Positions 1 through 10,820 of a stretch of DNA of 64,000 nt are shown here, piece after piece; the first letter of the stretch is position 1, and each line of letters begins with the position of its first letter. The notes beneath the pieces were generated by a model. That model was not told where the DNA came from. It did no database searches and saw only the letters and a program-made list of their open reading frames with translations. The DNA is from Arachis hypogaea (Eukaryota > Streptophyta > Magnoliopsida > Fabales > Fabaceae): assembly GCF_003086295.3 (NCBI RefSeq), contig NC_092051.1, positions 69,255,772 to 69,319,771 on the forward strand, in the 5' to 3' direction. The position numbers and the translations under genes were made by a program.

Positions 1-1159
1 TTAACCCAAGTCACCGAGTGTTGATGCACTCCTAAGAGCTTACTAATCCAAGCAGATCCTAGTACTAAGACATCACAGGCATATATTTTACAGTTCAAGC
101 TATTGGTGTCCAGCTTTATTTCTTTTTGTTCTGCCACTTTTTGGCTATCTTTTTTCTTTTTTTTCCTCCTTTTGTTTTTCTTTCTAACCAAGGAATTTAA
201 TTCAATTGAGATTCATAGACAGTAGGCCACTCTTTACTTAGAAGGGGATATTCTGGCTCTTTATTCATTAAAAGTGAGTTTTTATACAATCACACACATA
301 CCACCACTTACTTTTATTCTACTTCTATCTAACAGAGACTATCTTGCTTCACATTCAAACTGTTCTTTTATTGAATTTAAAGATGCAGAGGACAACACAT
401 GCTTCTTGTCAAGTGAAAATGAACACACAAGCACACACATAAACTAGCCTACTTATTTTAAAAGAAACGAAAATGATATACAGACTACTACACTAACAGT
501 TACTATTAAGATGGGCATATTCACACTTCCAATTTAGAGTAATTCAATGCTGATGGAGTTAAGTGACAATACAACCTCTTGGTGGCTTCTTCTTCCTTTT
601 TTTTTTCAGCTAATAGTGTGTAGTCCTCCCAAGAAAGTGATTGAACTCCTGCAGTGTTAATGGAAGTTGCTTGTTTCTCAAGCCCTTAGATGACTGGTTA
701 GTGTGCAAGACTTTCTTGTAGGCGTTTGAACTTACTTTGGTGTGTGAACACCAAACTTAGTCCCTTGCCATGTTTCTTATGCATAACCATATGTGAAAGC
801 CTAAGTCTTTGCTAAAGATAATAAAACTAAAAACTAGAAACAGACAATGATTAAATGATTTATCAGATTGCTTGGAGCTAGTAACCCTTTGTGCAGAAGG
901 TGAGAATGTGTTTTTAAGTGAGATTTTGGTGGAACACCAAACTTAGAATCCTTTATTCTCCCTTAAATTGTTTTGGTGTGAAACACCAAACTTAACTCCT
1001 TGCAATACATACCAATCATTTAACCTTTTATTGAAGTAACTAAAGAAAACTACCTCAGGTTGGGTTGCCTCCCAACAAGCGCTCTTTTCTTGTCACTAGC
1101 TTGACACCTTTCAATTCTTTTTAAGAGGGCTGTAGGTGTTGAACCTCTTTTTCCTTAAC
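1..1159 (-). other. 3' non-coding region of element E1
   Basis: No coding frame is recognisable. The stretch resembles the long untranslated region between integrase and 3' LTR in this lineage. It has three copies of an ACACCAAACTTA-type word near 752, 930 and 980; each is preceded at 3-4 nt by its reverse complement TTTGGTG(T), giving small hairpins. The reverse complement, TAAGTTTGGTGT, is the same word that forms the polypurine-like tract at the 3' LTR of the other elements here. A conserved hairpin lies at 1059-1076. Confidence 0.6.
1059..1076 (-). other. Conserved hairpin downstream of the E1 pol stop
   Basis: In the sense of the element the sequence reads GTTGGG-AGGCAA-CCCAAC, a 6-bp stem with a 6-nt loop, preceded by AGCGCTT. 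It lies 84-101 nt downstream of the polyprotein stop. The same structure is present after the last ORF of element H and of the tandem element, with one compensatory base-pair change in H. Confidence 0.55.
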
Positions 1160-1993
1160 TCATTGTCCTCCCAAGTACAGCTTTGCTCTGTGACCATTTA
1201 CTGTGAATTGATTCTTCGTTGCCTCATCTAGCAGTTCAATATTCCCATAGGGAAAAATCTTTGTCACCAAGTATGGGCCAGTCCACTTAGACTTCAGTTT
1301 GCCAGGGAAGATTTTAAGCCTCGAATTATACAGGAGCACTTGCTGTCCTGGCTTAAATTCCTTCTTTGTGATCTTCTTGTCATGCCACTTCTTAGCTCTC
1401 TCCTTGTATATCTTCGCACTTTCATAAGCTTCTAGTCTAAATTCATCCAACTCATTTAGTTGTAACAACCTTTTTTCTCCTGCAGCTTGGGGATCAAGGT
1501 TGAGGAGTTTAGTGGCCCAGAAAGCTCTGTGCTCAAGCTCTACAGGGAGGTGGCAGGATTTGCCATACAATAGCTGAAAGGGTGACTTGCCAATAGGAGT
1601 TTTAAAAGCTGTCCTATACGCCCACAATGCATCCTCTAGCTTTCTAGCCCAATCTTTTCTTGTGATTCCCACTGTTTTCTCTAGGATCTTCTTTAATTCT
1701 CTATTTGCAAGTTCAGCTTGGCCGTTGGTCTGAGGATGGTAAGGTGTGGCTACTTTGTGAATTACTCCATACTTGTGGAGGAGTTTCTCCATTTGTTTGT
1801 TGCAAAAGTGACTACCACCATCACTAATAAGACCCTTTGGCACTCCATACCTAGTGAAAATGTGTTTTTTTAGGAATTGGAGGACAATCTGTGCATCACA
1901 AGTGGTTGTGGCTATGGCTTCCACCCACTTTGAGACATACTCCACTGCTACCAAGATGTATCTAAAAGAATAAGAAGGAGGAAAAGGCCCCAT
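1160..1993 (-). pseudogene. pol: E1 integrase core and C-terminal part (separated from pol by TAG)
   Basis: A 277-codon frame covering the integrase catalytic core (rve fold) and the C-terminal chromatin/DNA-binding region. Visible motifs: [16 protein letters not shown] near the start, ISDGGSHF with the second catalytic Asp around residue 57, and [16 protein letters not shown] with the catalytic Glu around residue 93. The C-terminal [18 protein letters not shown] block is typical of this lineage. It is in the same frame as the upstream gag-pol and is separated only by a TAG at 2006-2008 plus four codons. The apparent ATG is internal (MGPFPPSY), so it is not a true start. The first catalytic Asp lies in those four intervening codons. 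Confidence 0.9.
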
Positions 1994-2005
1994 GAAATCA
2001 ATTCC

Positions 2006-5000
2006 CTATAGATCGAACAATTCTAATTCTAAGATAAAGTTTTGAGGCATCTCATTCCTTTTTGTTAATCCTCCTGCTTTCTGGCATTCATTACATTGGT
2101 GTACATATTCTCTGGCATCCTTGAAGATAGTTGGCCAATAGAAGCCACTCTGCAGTATTTTTGCGGCTGTTTTTTCTGGGCCAAAGTGTCCACCATAAGC
2201 TGAACCATGACAATGCCACAAGATGTCCCTAATTTCACTTTCGGGAACACACCTTCTGATTACTCCGTCAGAGCATCTTTTGAACAAGAAGGGTTCATCC
2301 CATGAAAATTTCCTTGCTTCGTTGATCAACTTCTTCACTTGTTGCTTAGAGAAATCTTGTGGTATCTTCCTTCCCACTTTGTAATTTGCTATGTCAGCAA
2401 AACAAGGTGCTTGCTGGATTTGCAAAAGGTACTCATCTGGGAAGTTTTCATTTATGGGCTGGGATGCTTTTTGACTTGTTTCATGTGGTAACCTTGACAG
2501 ATGATCAGCGACCTGATTTTCAGCGCCCTTCCTATCTCTTATCTCTATGTCAAATTCTTGTAGGAGTAGTATCCACCTGATGAGTCTTGGTTTAGCATCC
2601 TGCTTTGACATCAAATACTTAAGTGCAGCATGATCAGTGTAAACCACAACTTTGGATCCTACTAGATATGATCTAAACTTATCAAACGCGTAAATTACAG
2701 CTAGCAATTCTTTTTCTGTTGTGGTGTAATTTCTTTGGGCCTCATTCAACACTTTACTTGCATAATATATGACATGATGCAAATTTCCCTTCTTTTGCCC
2801 AAGTATAGCACCAATTGCAAGGTCACTTGCATCACACATGAGTTCAAAAGGTAATTCCCAATCTGGAGGTGTGATGATTGGTGCTGTTGTGAGTCTATTT
2901 TTTAAAGTTTCAAAGGCATGTTGGCAGTTTCCATCAAAAACAAAAGGGTTATCAAGCATTAACAAATTACTCAAAGGTTTGGCTATTTTTGAAAAGTCCT
3001 TGATAAACCTTCTGTAAAATCCGGCATGCCCCAAGAAACTTCTAACAGATTTCACATTAATTGGTGGAGGGAGTTTTTCTATGATCTCAACCTTTGCCTT
3101 ATCAACCTCTATCCCTTTTTTTGAAACTTTATGGCCAAGAACAATCCCTTCGGGTACCATGAAATGGCATTTCTCCCAGTTTAAAACCAAATTAGTTTCT
3201 TGGCACCGTTTCAAGACAAGGGTTAAATGGTGTAGGCAAGCATTGAAATTATCACCAAAAACAGAGAAGTCATCCATGAAAACTTCTAAAAATTTTTCGA
3301 CCATATCAGAGAAAATGGAGAGCATACACCTTTGAAATGTGGCAGGGGCGTTGCAGAGCCCAAAGGGCATCCTCCGATATGCAAAAACTCCAAATGGACA
3401 TGTAAAGGCAGTTTTCTCTTGGTCCTTGGGGTCCACCACGATTTGATTATACCCAGAATATCCGTCCAAAAAGCAGTAATAGGCATGGCCGGCTAACCTT
3501 TCCAGCATCTGATCAATGAATGGGAGAGGGAAATGATCCTTCCTGGTGGCATCATTCAATCTTCTATAGTCTATGCACATCCTCCACCCAGTCACTGTTC
3601 TGGTAGGGATCAACTCATTCTTCTCATTAGTGATGACCGTCATTCCTCCCTTCTTTGGTACAACTTGAACCGGGCTTACCCATGGGCTGTCAGATATTGG
3701 GAAGATTATCCCTGCATCCCACAACTTCATTACTTCCTTCTGGACAACTTCCTTCATTGTGGGATTTAGCCTTCTTTGCGGTTGAACAACTGGTTTGGAA
3801 TTATCTTCCAAGAGGATCTTATGCATACATACTGCAGGACTGATTCCCTTCAGGTCATCAATGGTCCATCCTAAAGCATCTTTGTGAGCTTTGAGTACGT
3901 CAAGAAGTTCTCCTTCCTCCTTCTTTGTCAGGGATGAATTAATGATTACTGGGAAGCTCTCCGATGTGCCAAGGAATGCATATTTGAGATGGGTGGGTAA
4001 AGGTTTCAGTTCTTGTCTTGGTACATCTTCCTTCTTATCTTGCCTTTCATCTTGCTCAGTAGAGGTCTCAGCCACTTGTTCCTCTCTTGCCCCTTGATTT
4101 CCTTCTTGCTCTTGAAAATTTTCTTCTAATGTTTCTTCCACCAAACTGTCTATCATATCCACTCTTACGTAATCCTCTTGCTCAGGGGCGTTTTGCATTG
4201 ATTTGAACACATTTATGACCATTTGTTCATTATGAACCCTAAAGGTCATTTCTCCTTTTTCTACATCAATGATGGCCCTTGCTGTGTGTAGAAATGGCCT
4301 TTCCAGAATGATTGAGTCGTTTCCTTCTTCTTCAGTGTCCAAAATTACAAAATCTGCTGGGAAAATAAACTCCCCAACCTTCACCAACAGATTCTCTACA
4401 ATTCCATTGGGTGTCTTGATTGATCTGTCAGCCATGACTAGTGACATCCTGGTGGGTTTAAGCTCTTCTATGGCAAGTTGTCTCATCATTGAGAGAGGCA
4501 TTAAATTGATGCTGGCACCCAGGTCACAGAGAGCCTTGTTGAGAAGTATCTTGCCAATAGTGCATGAGACTACAAAGCTTCCCGGATCCTTAAGTTTAGG
4601 TGGAATACCCCGTTGAATCACAGCACTGCATTCCTCGGTGAGTAATACGGTTTCCCTTTCAAGCCAACTTCTTTTCTTGTTGATAAGATCCTTCAGAAAC
4701 TTGGAATATAGAGGCATTTTCTCAAGTGCTTCAGCCAATGGAATATTAATTTCCAGCTTCTTGAAGGTCTCAAGGAACTTGTGAAAGTGCTGGTCTTTAA
4801 CCTCTTTGTTGAACCTCTGAGGATAAGGCAGCGGAGGTGTGATACTCTTTCCTATTTGCTGCTGTCCCTGAGCTACTTCCTTTGAGCTATGTGGCTGGTT
4901 GTCCCTCTCCTTAAGTTTCTCAGTGTCTTTGTTTGGCATCACAATTTGCTCCTTGGCCTCATCTGCCTTTGCTTGATTCTCATCCTCCGTCGGTTCTTTG

Positions 5001-6502
5001 ATGTTCTCTGCTTGCTTCCTTGTAGTGTCATTGTTGCTTATTAATGTTCTCCCACTCCTTAATTGTATTGCCTTGCATTCCTCCTTGGGATTTGGAATTG
5101 TGTCGCTGGGCAGTGAGTTTGAAGGTCTCTCAACAGATACTTGCTTGGAGAGTTGCCCCATCTGTCTCTCTAGGCTCTTTAGGGAGGCTTCCTGATTCTT
5201 GGTTACCATTTCCTGGTGTTTCAACATTTTGTCTATCATGGCCTCCAAGTGAGTGATTCTTTGGGCTTCAGGTGATACTTGAGGTGGGTTATGAGATGTG
5301 GGTGGTGGATGGTAGGCATTTTGGTTGGTGGGTTGGTTATTAGATTGGTATTGGTTGAGGTTGGGGTAGTTGTTTTGAGGTTTTCTGTAGGGGTTTTGGT
5401 TAGTTTGCTGCTGGTTGTGGTTTTGGTTGCTTCTTGGGTTGTGTTGGCTTGAGTTCCTCTGCCATGGTTGTTGGTTTTGGGTATGGTTATCCCCCCATCT
5501 GAGGTTTGGGTGGTTCTTCCAGGATGGATTGTATGTGTCTCCATACACTTCATTCTGTCCAGAGTTTTGGTTGTGCATGTACTGGACTTGTTCTTGCTGC
5601 TGCTCTTCTTGAGTCTCTTCATTTTGCACCCATGTGGATGATGGTTGGCTTGTGTTGACTGCAGCAACTTGGAGGCTATCAATCCTCTTGGCCATTTGCT
5701 CAAATTGTTGTTGAATTTGCTGCTGCATCATCTTGTTTTGAGCCAAGATTGAGTCTACTCCTTCTAGCTCCATTACTCCTCTCCTTTGTGATGGTTGGCG
5801 GTTTCTTTGATGAGCAAAGAAATATTGATTGTTAGCCACCATGTCCACAAGATTCTGGGCTTCCTCAGCAGTTTTCATCAGTTGTAGTGAACCTCCAGCA
5901 GAATGATCTAATGCCTCCTGAGATTTCAATGTCAGGCCTTCATAGAAATTTTGCAGCACGTCCCATTCATTGAACATCTCTGGGGGACACTTTCTGATTA
6001 AGGCTTTGTACCTCTCCCATGCTTCATACAAGGATTCGGCATCTAATTGTGTGAATGTCTGCACCTCGGTTTTCAGCCTGATGACTCTTTGGGGTGGATA
6101 GAATTTGGCTAAAAATTTAGTCACCAAATCATCCCAACTAGTGATACTTCCTTGGGGAAAAGTTTCAAGCCATTGTGCGGCCTTATCCCTTAATGAGAAC
6201 GGGAACAGCAGAAGCTTGTAGGTTTCAGGATTCACGCCATTGGATTTGACAGTGTCACAGATCCTTAAGAAGGTAGATAGATGTTGATTTGGATCCTCCA
6301 ATGGTCCTCCCCCAAATGAGCAGTTGTTCTGGACCAATGTGATGAGTTGTGGCTTCAGTTCAAAGTTATTTACATTGACATTAGGGGTGAGAATGCTGCT
6401 TCCACAATGTCTAGCATTTGCAAAGGTGTAGGAAGCCAATACTCTCCTCTGTTGTGGTTGATTATTAACTCCTCCTCCTGGGTTAGATGTATCTCCTTCC
6501 AT
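2006..6502 (-). pseudogene. gag-pol: E1 gag-protease-RT-RNase H-integrase zinc finger polyprotein
   Basis: One open frame of about 1500 codons; it formally extends to 6589 but codons upstream of about 6555 come from a foreign sequence. The ATG at 6502 (MEGDTSNPGG) is a plausible gag start. In order, numbered from 6589: retrotransposon gag domain (about 80-250, with LLLFPFSLRDKAAQWL), Q/N-rich linker (285-450), aspartic protease (LCDLGASINLM, about 687-697), reverse transcriptase (YRRLN about 1008, [10 protein letters not shown] about 1041, FMDD about 1104), RNase H ([10 protein letters not shown] about 1270) and the integrase HHCC zinc finger (about 1465-1510). The protease flap reads ILERPFL where relatives have ILGRPFL, a possible inactivating change. 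The frame ends at TAG 2006-2008, where the family has Trp (TGG) before GID, then continues in frame into the integrase. Apart from this stop the frame is unusually intact. Confidence 0.93.
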
Positions 6503-6555
6503 CTCGTGGTATTCTTCCTCAGATTCTTCTTCTCCAATAATATTTTTTCCCTCTT

Positions 6556-7321
6556 TCAAGAAGCCGCACTCAAGCGCCAGATGTACCAATTTGACTGGGA
6601 CGCCGTTCTCAGAGTTATCGCACTACCTGGCAGCTGTTGGATCTACGAATACCATCATACCCGCCCTAAGGGAATATTGGCTTCAGCTCTTACCTTGGAG
6701 GCTCGCGTATGGGCACAGATCATGTCCCATTACGTCTTTCCGAGCACTCACAAGTCCTCCTTCACTGCGGACATGGCCATTCTACTATGGTGCATCCTTA
6801 CAGACCAACCTCTGAACCTACCAAGACACATCCGGAATGCCATGGGACACGTACAAATTGCGGACAACTTACCTTTTCCTGACTTGGTCTCAGATCTTGT
6901 CTCAGCAGCCAGAATTTCCTACAGAGCTGGGGACACCAAAGCCATGCTTCCACGGGATGATCAGTATGTCCTTAACGGGAAATACATCAGACCTCCACCA
7001 GCCGCCACAAGCCATCCTACTGAATCGGTTGAAGATATTCCTTCTTCAACACCACAAGCACCTACAACAGACCAACTGCTCCATCAGATACTCGAAAGGT
7101 TGGATCGACAGGAACACAAAGCTAAGATGAGAGAGCGCCGTAACAAGCGCCGATTCACATACCTCAAGGAGCCGATTATAGGAAAATTCAAGGACTCAGA
7201 CACCCCGGACTCCACTTCTTTTACCAGCACAGGAAGCCATGATGGTCCCAACTGTGGAGATACTACTACCAGCCCACCTTTGTTCCTGACAGATGGCACC
7301 GAGGACGGTGCAAAGCCTTAA
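6556..7321 (+). pseudogene. Transposase_32-like ('putative plant transposon protein') C-terminal fragment
   Basis: About 255 codons of real homology (the open frame extends back to 6347, but that part is antisense to E1 gag). It begins around FDWDAVLRVIALPG and continues through ARVWAQIMSHYVFPSTHKSS, an ILLWCILTDQPLNLP segment and LPFPDLVSDLVSAARI, matching the fold of PF20167-type proteins carried by plant Ty3/gypsy elements. The C-terminus is hydrophilic, with a P/T-rich linker and a basic, probably coiled-coil segment (RLDRQEHKAKMRERRNKRRF). It ends ...GTEDGAKP followed by GTGTGGGGAGGTCGG, also found in reverse in E2 near 45130-45150. The N-terminal part is missing at the junction with E1. 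Function of the family is not established. Confidence 0.7.
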
Positions 7322-8321
7322 GTGTGGGGAGGTCGGTCAGTACTTGTCTTCTGAAGGTAATTTCTCTTTCCTAAACACCAATAAATTAGGATATTTAGTT
7401 AGTTTTTTCTTTTGTAGAATAGGATAAATTGCATAGTAATAGGTTAGTTGCATGCATGTTCTACTTGATTGAAAAGACAATAAGTTTTCCTCTAAGACCT
7501 TATTTTTGGAACAAAATTTCACTAACTTTAATTAAAACTTTTATGTTAAATTTGCTTGAAGTTGTATTTGGAACATGATTTTTTAAGCTAAAGAACACAC
7601 AACCTGTGAGATTTGAGCCTTTATGCATGGTTACATTATTTAACCGTAATTATTTTATTCTTGTGTGTTTACTTCTCTATGATTGTAATCTATATTTTAT
7701 TTCATCCTATATGTCCAATATTTATTATATTTGTATGCTTGCATATGATTGAGGCCATTATTTGTTTAAACTCACTTATCCAAATTAAACATACCCTTTC
7801 AATTACCTTTGTTAGCCACTTTGACCCTTTAAATCCCATTTGTTCTATATTTTACCACATTACTAGCCTTAAGCGGAAAAATAATTATATATCCCAAATT
7901 GAATCTTTGGTTAGCTTAAGATAGAATTGTGTGTGCTAATTAAGTATAGAAAATTTTGGGAACAAAAGATAATAAGGGAATATGTCATGATAATATAATG
8001 GGAATTTGGATACATACTCATGTGAAACTATAAGAATTAAAAATCTATGTGCATTGATAAGCTATGTCTATTTTTATGTTCATGTTAAAAAAAAACCAAA
8101 AATATTCAATAAATAAATAAAGGGACAAAATTACCCCAATGCTAAGTTAAGAATTCAAAGATCAATGCATGTATGATAAAATTAAAATAAAAAGTTGATA
8201 CACGAGTATGGAATGCGAAAGGGAAATTCTGGGTAGCTAGGTATGAATTCTAAAGTTATATAGAATATATATAGGTTATGTTAAAGCTTGGGTTAATTAA
8301 AGATTCAGTTTATAAGCTTAC
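7322..8321 (+). other. 3' non-coding region of element P, first part
   Basis: AT-rich, without a supported gene. It aligns by eye with the reverse complement of 44012-45130 in E2, sharing blocks such as TGTGAGATTTGAGCC, TCTATGATTGTAATCT and ATATGATTGAGGCCAT. The stretch ends in CTTAC (8317-8321), the left copy of the target duplication of the inserted solo LTR. Confidence 0.6.
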
Positions 8322-8407
8322 TGATGGGAAAATTTGTGGAAAACTGAATCTTCCAAAATACCCAAAACTAACCGGCAAGTGCACCGGGTCGCATCAAGTA
8401 ATAAAAA

Positions 8408-8421
8408 CTCACGGGAGTGAG
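8408..8421 (-). other. U5-type hairpin in solo LTR S1
   Basis: CTCAC-GGGA-GTGAG, a 5-bp stem with a 4-nt loop, followed by GTCGATCCCAC. Equivalent positions in H (CTTAC/GTAAG) and in the tandem element (CTCAC/GTGAG) pair as well, with a compensatory change. Confidence 0.5.
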
Positions 8422-9354
8422 GTCGATCCCACAGGGATTGAAGGATTGAACAATTTTAGTTTAGTGGTTGATTTAGTCAAGCGAATCAAGTTTTAGTTGG
8501 GTGATTTGTGATTTGCAGAAATTAAATTGCATGGGAGTAAAGAGAACAGGGAATTAAAGTGCTGAATCTTAAAGAACAAGAAATTAAATAGCAGAAACTT
8601 AGAATGCAAGAAATGTAAATTGCGGAATCTTAAAGTGCAAGAAATGTAAACGGCTGGAATTATAAAGGGAATTGGGGAATGGATTTGCAGAATTTAAACA
8701 AAGAGAAGTTGAATTGCATTAAACAGAAGAGTAAAAGGGAATTGGGATTGAAGCGGATCTTGAAGCAGTAAAGTAAATGAACATTAAAAGCAAGAAACAA
8801 AATGTAAATTGGGAATTTAGATCTCAGGGCCCAGAGACTAGAAAACCAAGTCTAGATCTCAATGCCTTCCTAGATCCAACAAAAACAATTTCAAGGGAAT
8901 TGTAAATTGCAAGGAAAGTAGATGAGAAGTAAGTAACGGAGACAGAAATTTAAATTCAGTAAATAAGCAGAGAGATCCAAGGATGAGATTGAAACAGAAA
9001 TTCTTCAAATCTCCAACCCAAGATCCAAGACAAGTGTAATTGAAATTGAAAGCAATAAAACTAAGAGGAAGAGGAATGAATTCTCCTTCCCCAAGACAAA
9101 GAAATTAAAGATCACTCCAAGTAGCTCAAAACCCAAAAGCTCTCTCCCAAAATCACTCAGTAAAAACTCAAAAGGAAAAAAGCTCTCTAAAAAATTCAAA
9201 TCCTAAGCTATTTATACACTTTCTTCCAATGATCATTAAGCATTGAATTGGGCCTTTAGTCTTGATGGAATTGGGTTGATAGTAGCCTCCGTTGATTGCT
9301 CTTGGTGTTGGGAAGAAATCCATTAGTGAAACGGGCCATGAGTCATTCATGTTT

Positions 9355-10030
9355 GAGCCAACGTTTGAGTCAAACGTTGACTCAAATGTTACTTGAGTGA
9401 AATTATGCAGCATAGGCCATTTGCTGTCATCCACGTTTGAGCTAACGTTTGAGGTCAAACGTGAGCTCAAACGTGGTTCTTCCCTCTTGCATGCTTCTTG
9501 GGGCTACTTTGTCCTCTTGTTGTGTTGCCAATTTTTGTGCCCAATAGAGACTATTATATATGGTTGGAAAGCTCTGAATGTCAGCTTTCTAACCCACTTG
9601 GAATCACCTCAATTGGACATCTACAACTCAAGTTATTCTTGTTTGAAGTGTGCCCCCTTCATGCTGTTTGGCGCCAACGTTTGACCTCACGTTTGAGTCA
9701 AACGTTGGCTCAAACGTTGCTGCCTCCAGGGATGCCATTTCTCTTCTCTTTGGCGCCAACGTTTGACCTCACGTTTGAGGCAAACGTTGGCGCAAACGTT
9801 GCCTTCCCAGGAGCTTCAATTCTCTTCTCTTTTGGAGCCAACGTTTGACCTCACGTTTGAGGCAAACGTTGGCTCAAACGTTGCCTTCCATGAGCTTCAT
9901 TCTTCAGCCAACGTTTGACCTCAACGTTTGAGGCAAACGTTGGCGCAAACGTTGGCTTTCCCCAGGGTGTTCTTCAACTGCTACTCACGTTTGAGTTGAC
10001 GTTTGACTCAAACGTTAGCTCAAACGTGAA
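9355..10030. repeat. Cluster of AACGTTTGA / TCAAACGTT palindromic words
   Basis: More than twenty copies of CAACGTTTGA, TCAAACGTT and CACGTTTGA in both orientations, often as arms of inverted pairs 4-20 nt apart, interrupted by unrelated 20-60 bp spacers. The shared core is AACGTT. The cluster lies in the interior of solo LTR S1. No reading frame is preserved through it. Confidence 0.8.
9551..9638 (+). repeat. Shared ~85-bp LTR module, copy in S1
   Basis: Starts CTATTATATATGG, contains GGAAAGCTCTGAATGTCAGC and TTTCTAAC, and ends AATTGGACATCTACAACTCA. Closely similar copies occur in LTRs of H (18884-18965, 54145-54232), E2 (41724-41806, 51143-51226) and, in reverse, three per LTR in the tandem element. 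Confidence 0.75.
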
Positions 10031-10347
10031 TTCCATTTTCTTAAACCCATTCTTGCAACCTTCTTCCATAATGTTGGCACATCTTTTGTTTCCTTTCTTC
10101 ACCTACAAGTAATCAAAACAACCAATCAAAGTATCACAAAATTCACAAGGTTTATAAATCAATTAGTTATCAACTAAAGTTGGCTTGAATCTCATGATTT
10201 TGTATCAATTAAGAGGTGGTTGCTTGAATTAAGGAAACCATGCAATTCCAATCCAAATGGCTAATTTATAATACAAGAAAGTGCATAAAACTAAGTGAAA
10301 TCAAAAGAAAAAGACTAGTTAAAATAGGCTAAGATGACTTGTCATCA

Positions 10348-10820
10348 CTTACTTAGCCATATATGTATCCTTACCATTACCTTGGCCCCATTACAACCTT
10401 GAAAAGACCTCATGATGTTTGCATTGGTATATTAAATGTTGTTGATTGGTTAGGAGAAGAACAAAAATTAGAGAGCATGATTAGAGAAGGATAGAGTGAT
10501 TGCCCTATACACTAGAGAGATTAGAGTGTACATACATCATCAGTGAGGGTTCAATGCTTAAAATTCTATGTTCCCTGCTTTCATGAGCTACCTTCTTGCA
10601 TTTTTATCTATTCTTACTGTATAAGAATTAAATTAGTGGAATTTGATTTGTAATTATTTTGAAGAGCTTATTTACTATTGATCAAGTGGACAAGAATCAT
10701 ATAGTTGCATTCACATATATAGGTTGCATTGCATTGCATGAGTTTTACATGTTCCTACTCATTTATTTTATCTCCTTCAACTAAGCATGAGGACATGCTA
10801 ATGTTTAAGTGTGGGGAGAT
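10348..10820 (+). other. 3' non-coding region of element P, second part, with purine-rich tract
   Basis: Continues P after the solo LTR. Blocks match in reverse the E2 region 44012-44160 (for example CCCCATTACAACCTTG, TCATGATGTT) and 42400-42500. It ends with AAGTGTGGGGAGAT immediately before LTR A, the expected place and composition for a polypurine tract priming plus-strand DNA synthesis. Confidence 0.65.
10807..10820 (+). promoter_or_regulatory. Polypurine tract of element P
   Basis: AAGTGTGGGGAGAT lies directly 5' of the TGATAAACC start of LTR A. Position and purine richness fit a polypurine tract. Confidence 0.65.

Larger units (their letters stand above)
1..6555 (-). mobile_element. 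Element E1: Athila-lineage Ty3/gypsy LTR retrotransposon, partial
   Basis: Minus-strand element in the order gag, protease, reverse transcriptase, RNase H, integrase, then about 1.1 kb of 3' non-coding sequence running off the left edge. No LTR is visible, so the 3' LTR must lie outside the window. At the right end the homology stops at about 6555, just upstream of gag, where a different plus-strand element begins; the 5' LTR, primer site and leader are missing. The integrase and RT motifs match the Athila lineage of Ty3/gypsy elements. One in-frame stop separates RNase H/zinc finger from the integrase core, so this copy could not make a full polyprotein without readthrough. Confidence 0.9.
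8322..10347 (-). mobile_element. Solo LTR S1 (about 2.0 kb) with perfect 5-bp target duplication
   Basis: Begins TGATGGG and ends CATCA, flanked on both sides by CTTAC (8317-8321 and 10348-10352). No coding, primer-binding or polypurine sequence is inside. The first ~110 bp carry the block AACTAACCGGCAAGTGCACC...GATCCCACAGGGATT, also found at the same end of the LTRs of H and, reversed, of the tandem element; this marks it as an LTR and gives its orientation (minus, like H). It contains a ~85-bp shared module (9551-9638) and a cluster of TCAAACGTTTGA-type words (9355-10030). A solo LTR is the usual product of LTR-LTR recombination. Confidence 0.85.

Noticed and set aside
5236..5703. 155-codon Thr/Lys-rich frame
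   Set aside because: Shadow of the Q/N-rich linker in E1 gag.
9355..10030. CRISPR-like array of repeats with spacers
   Set aside because: Words are short, degenerate, in both orientations, with irregular spacers, inside a plant LTR with target duplications. No cas genes.
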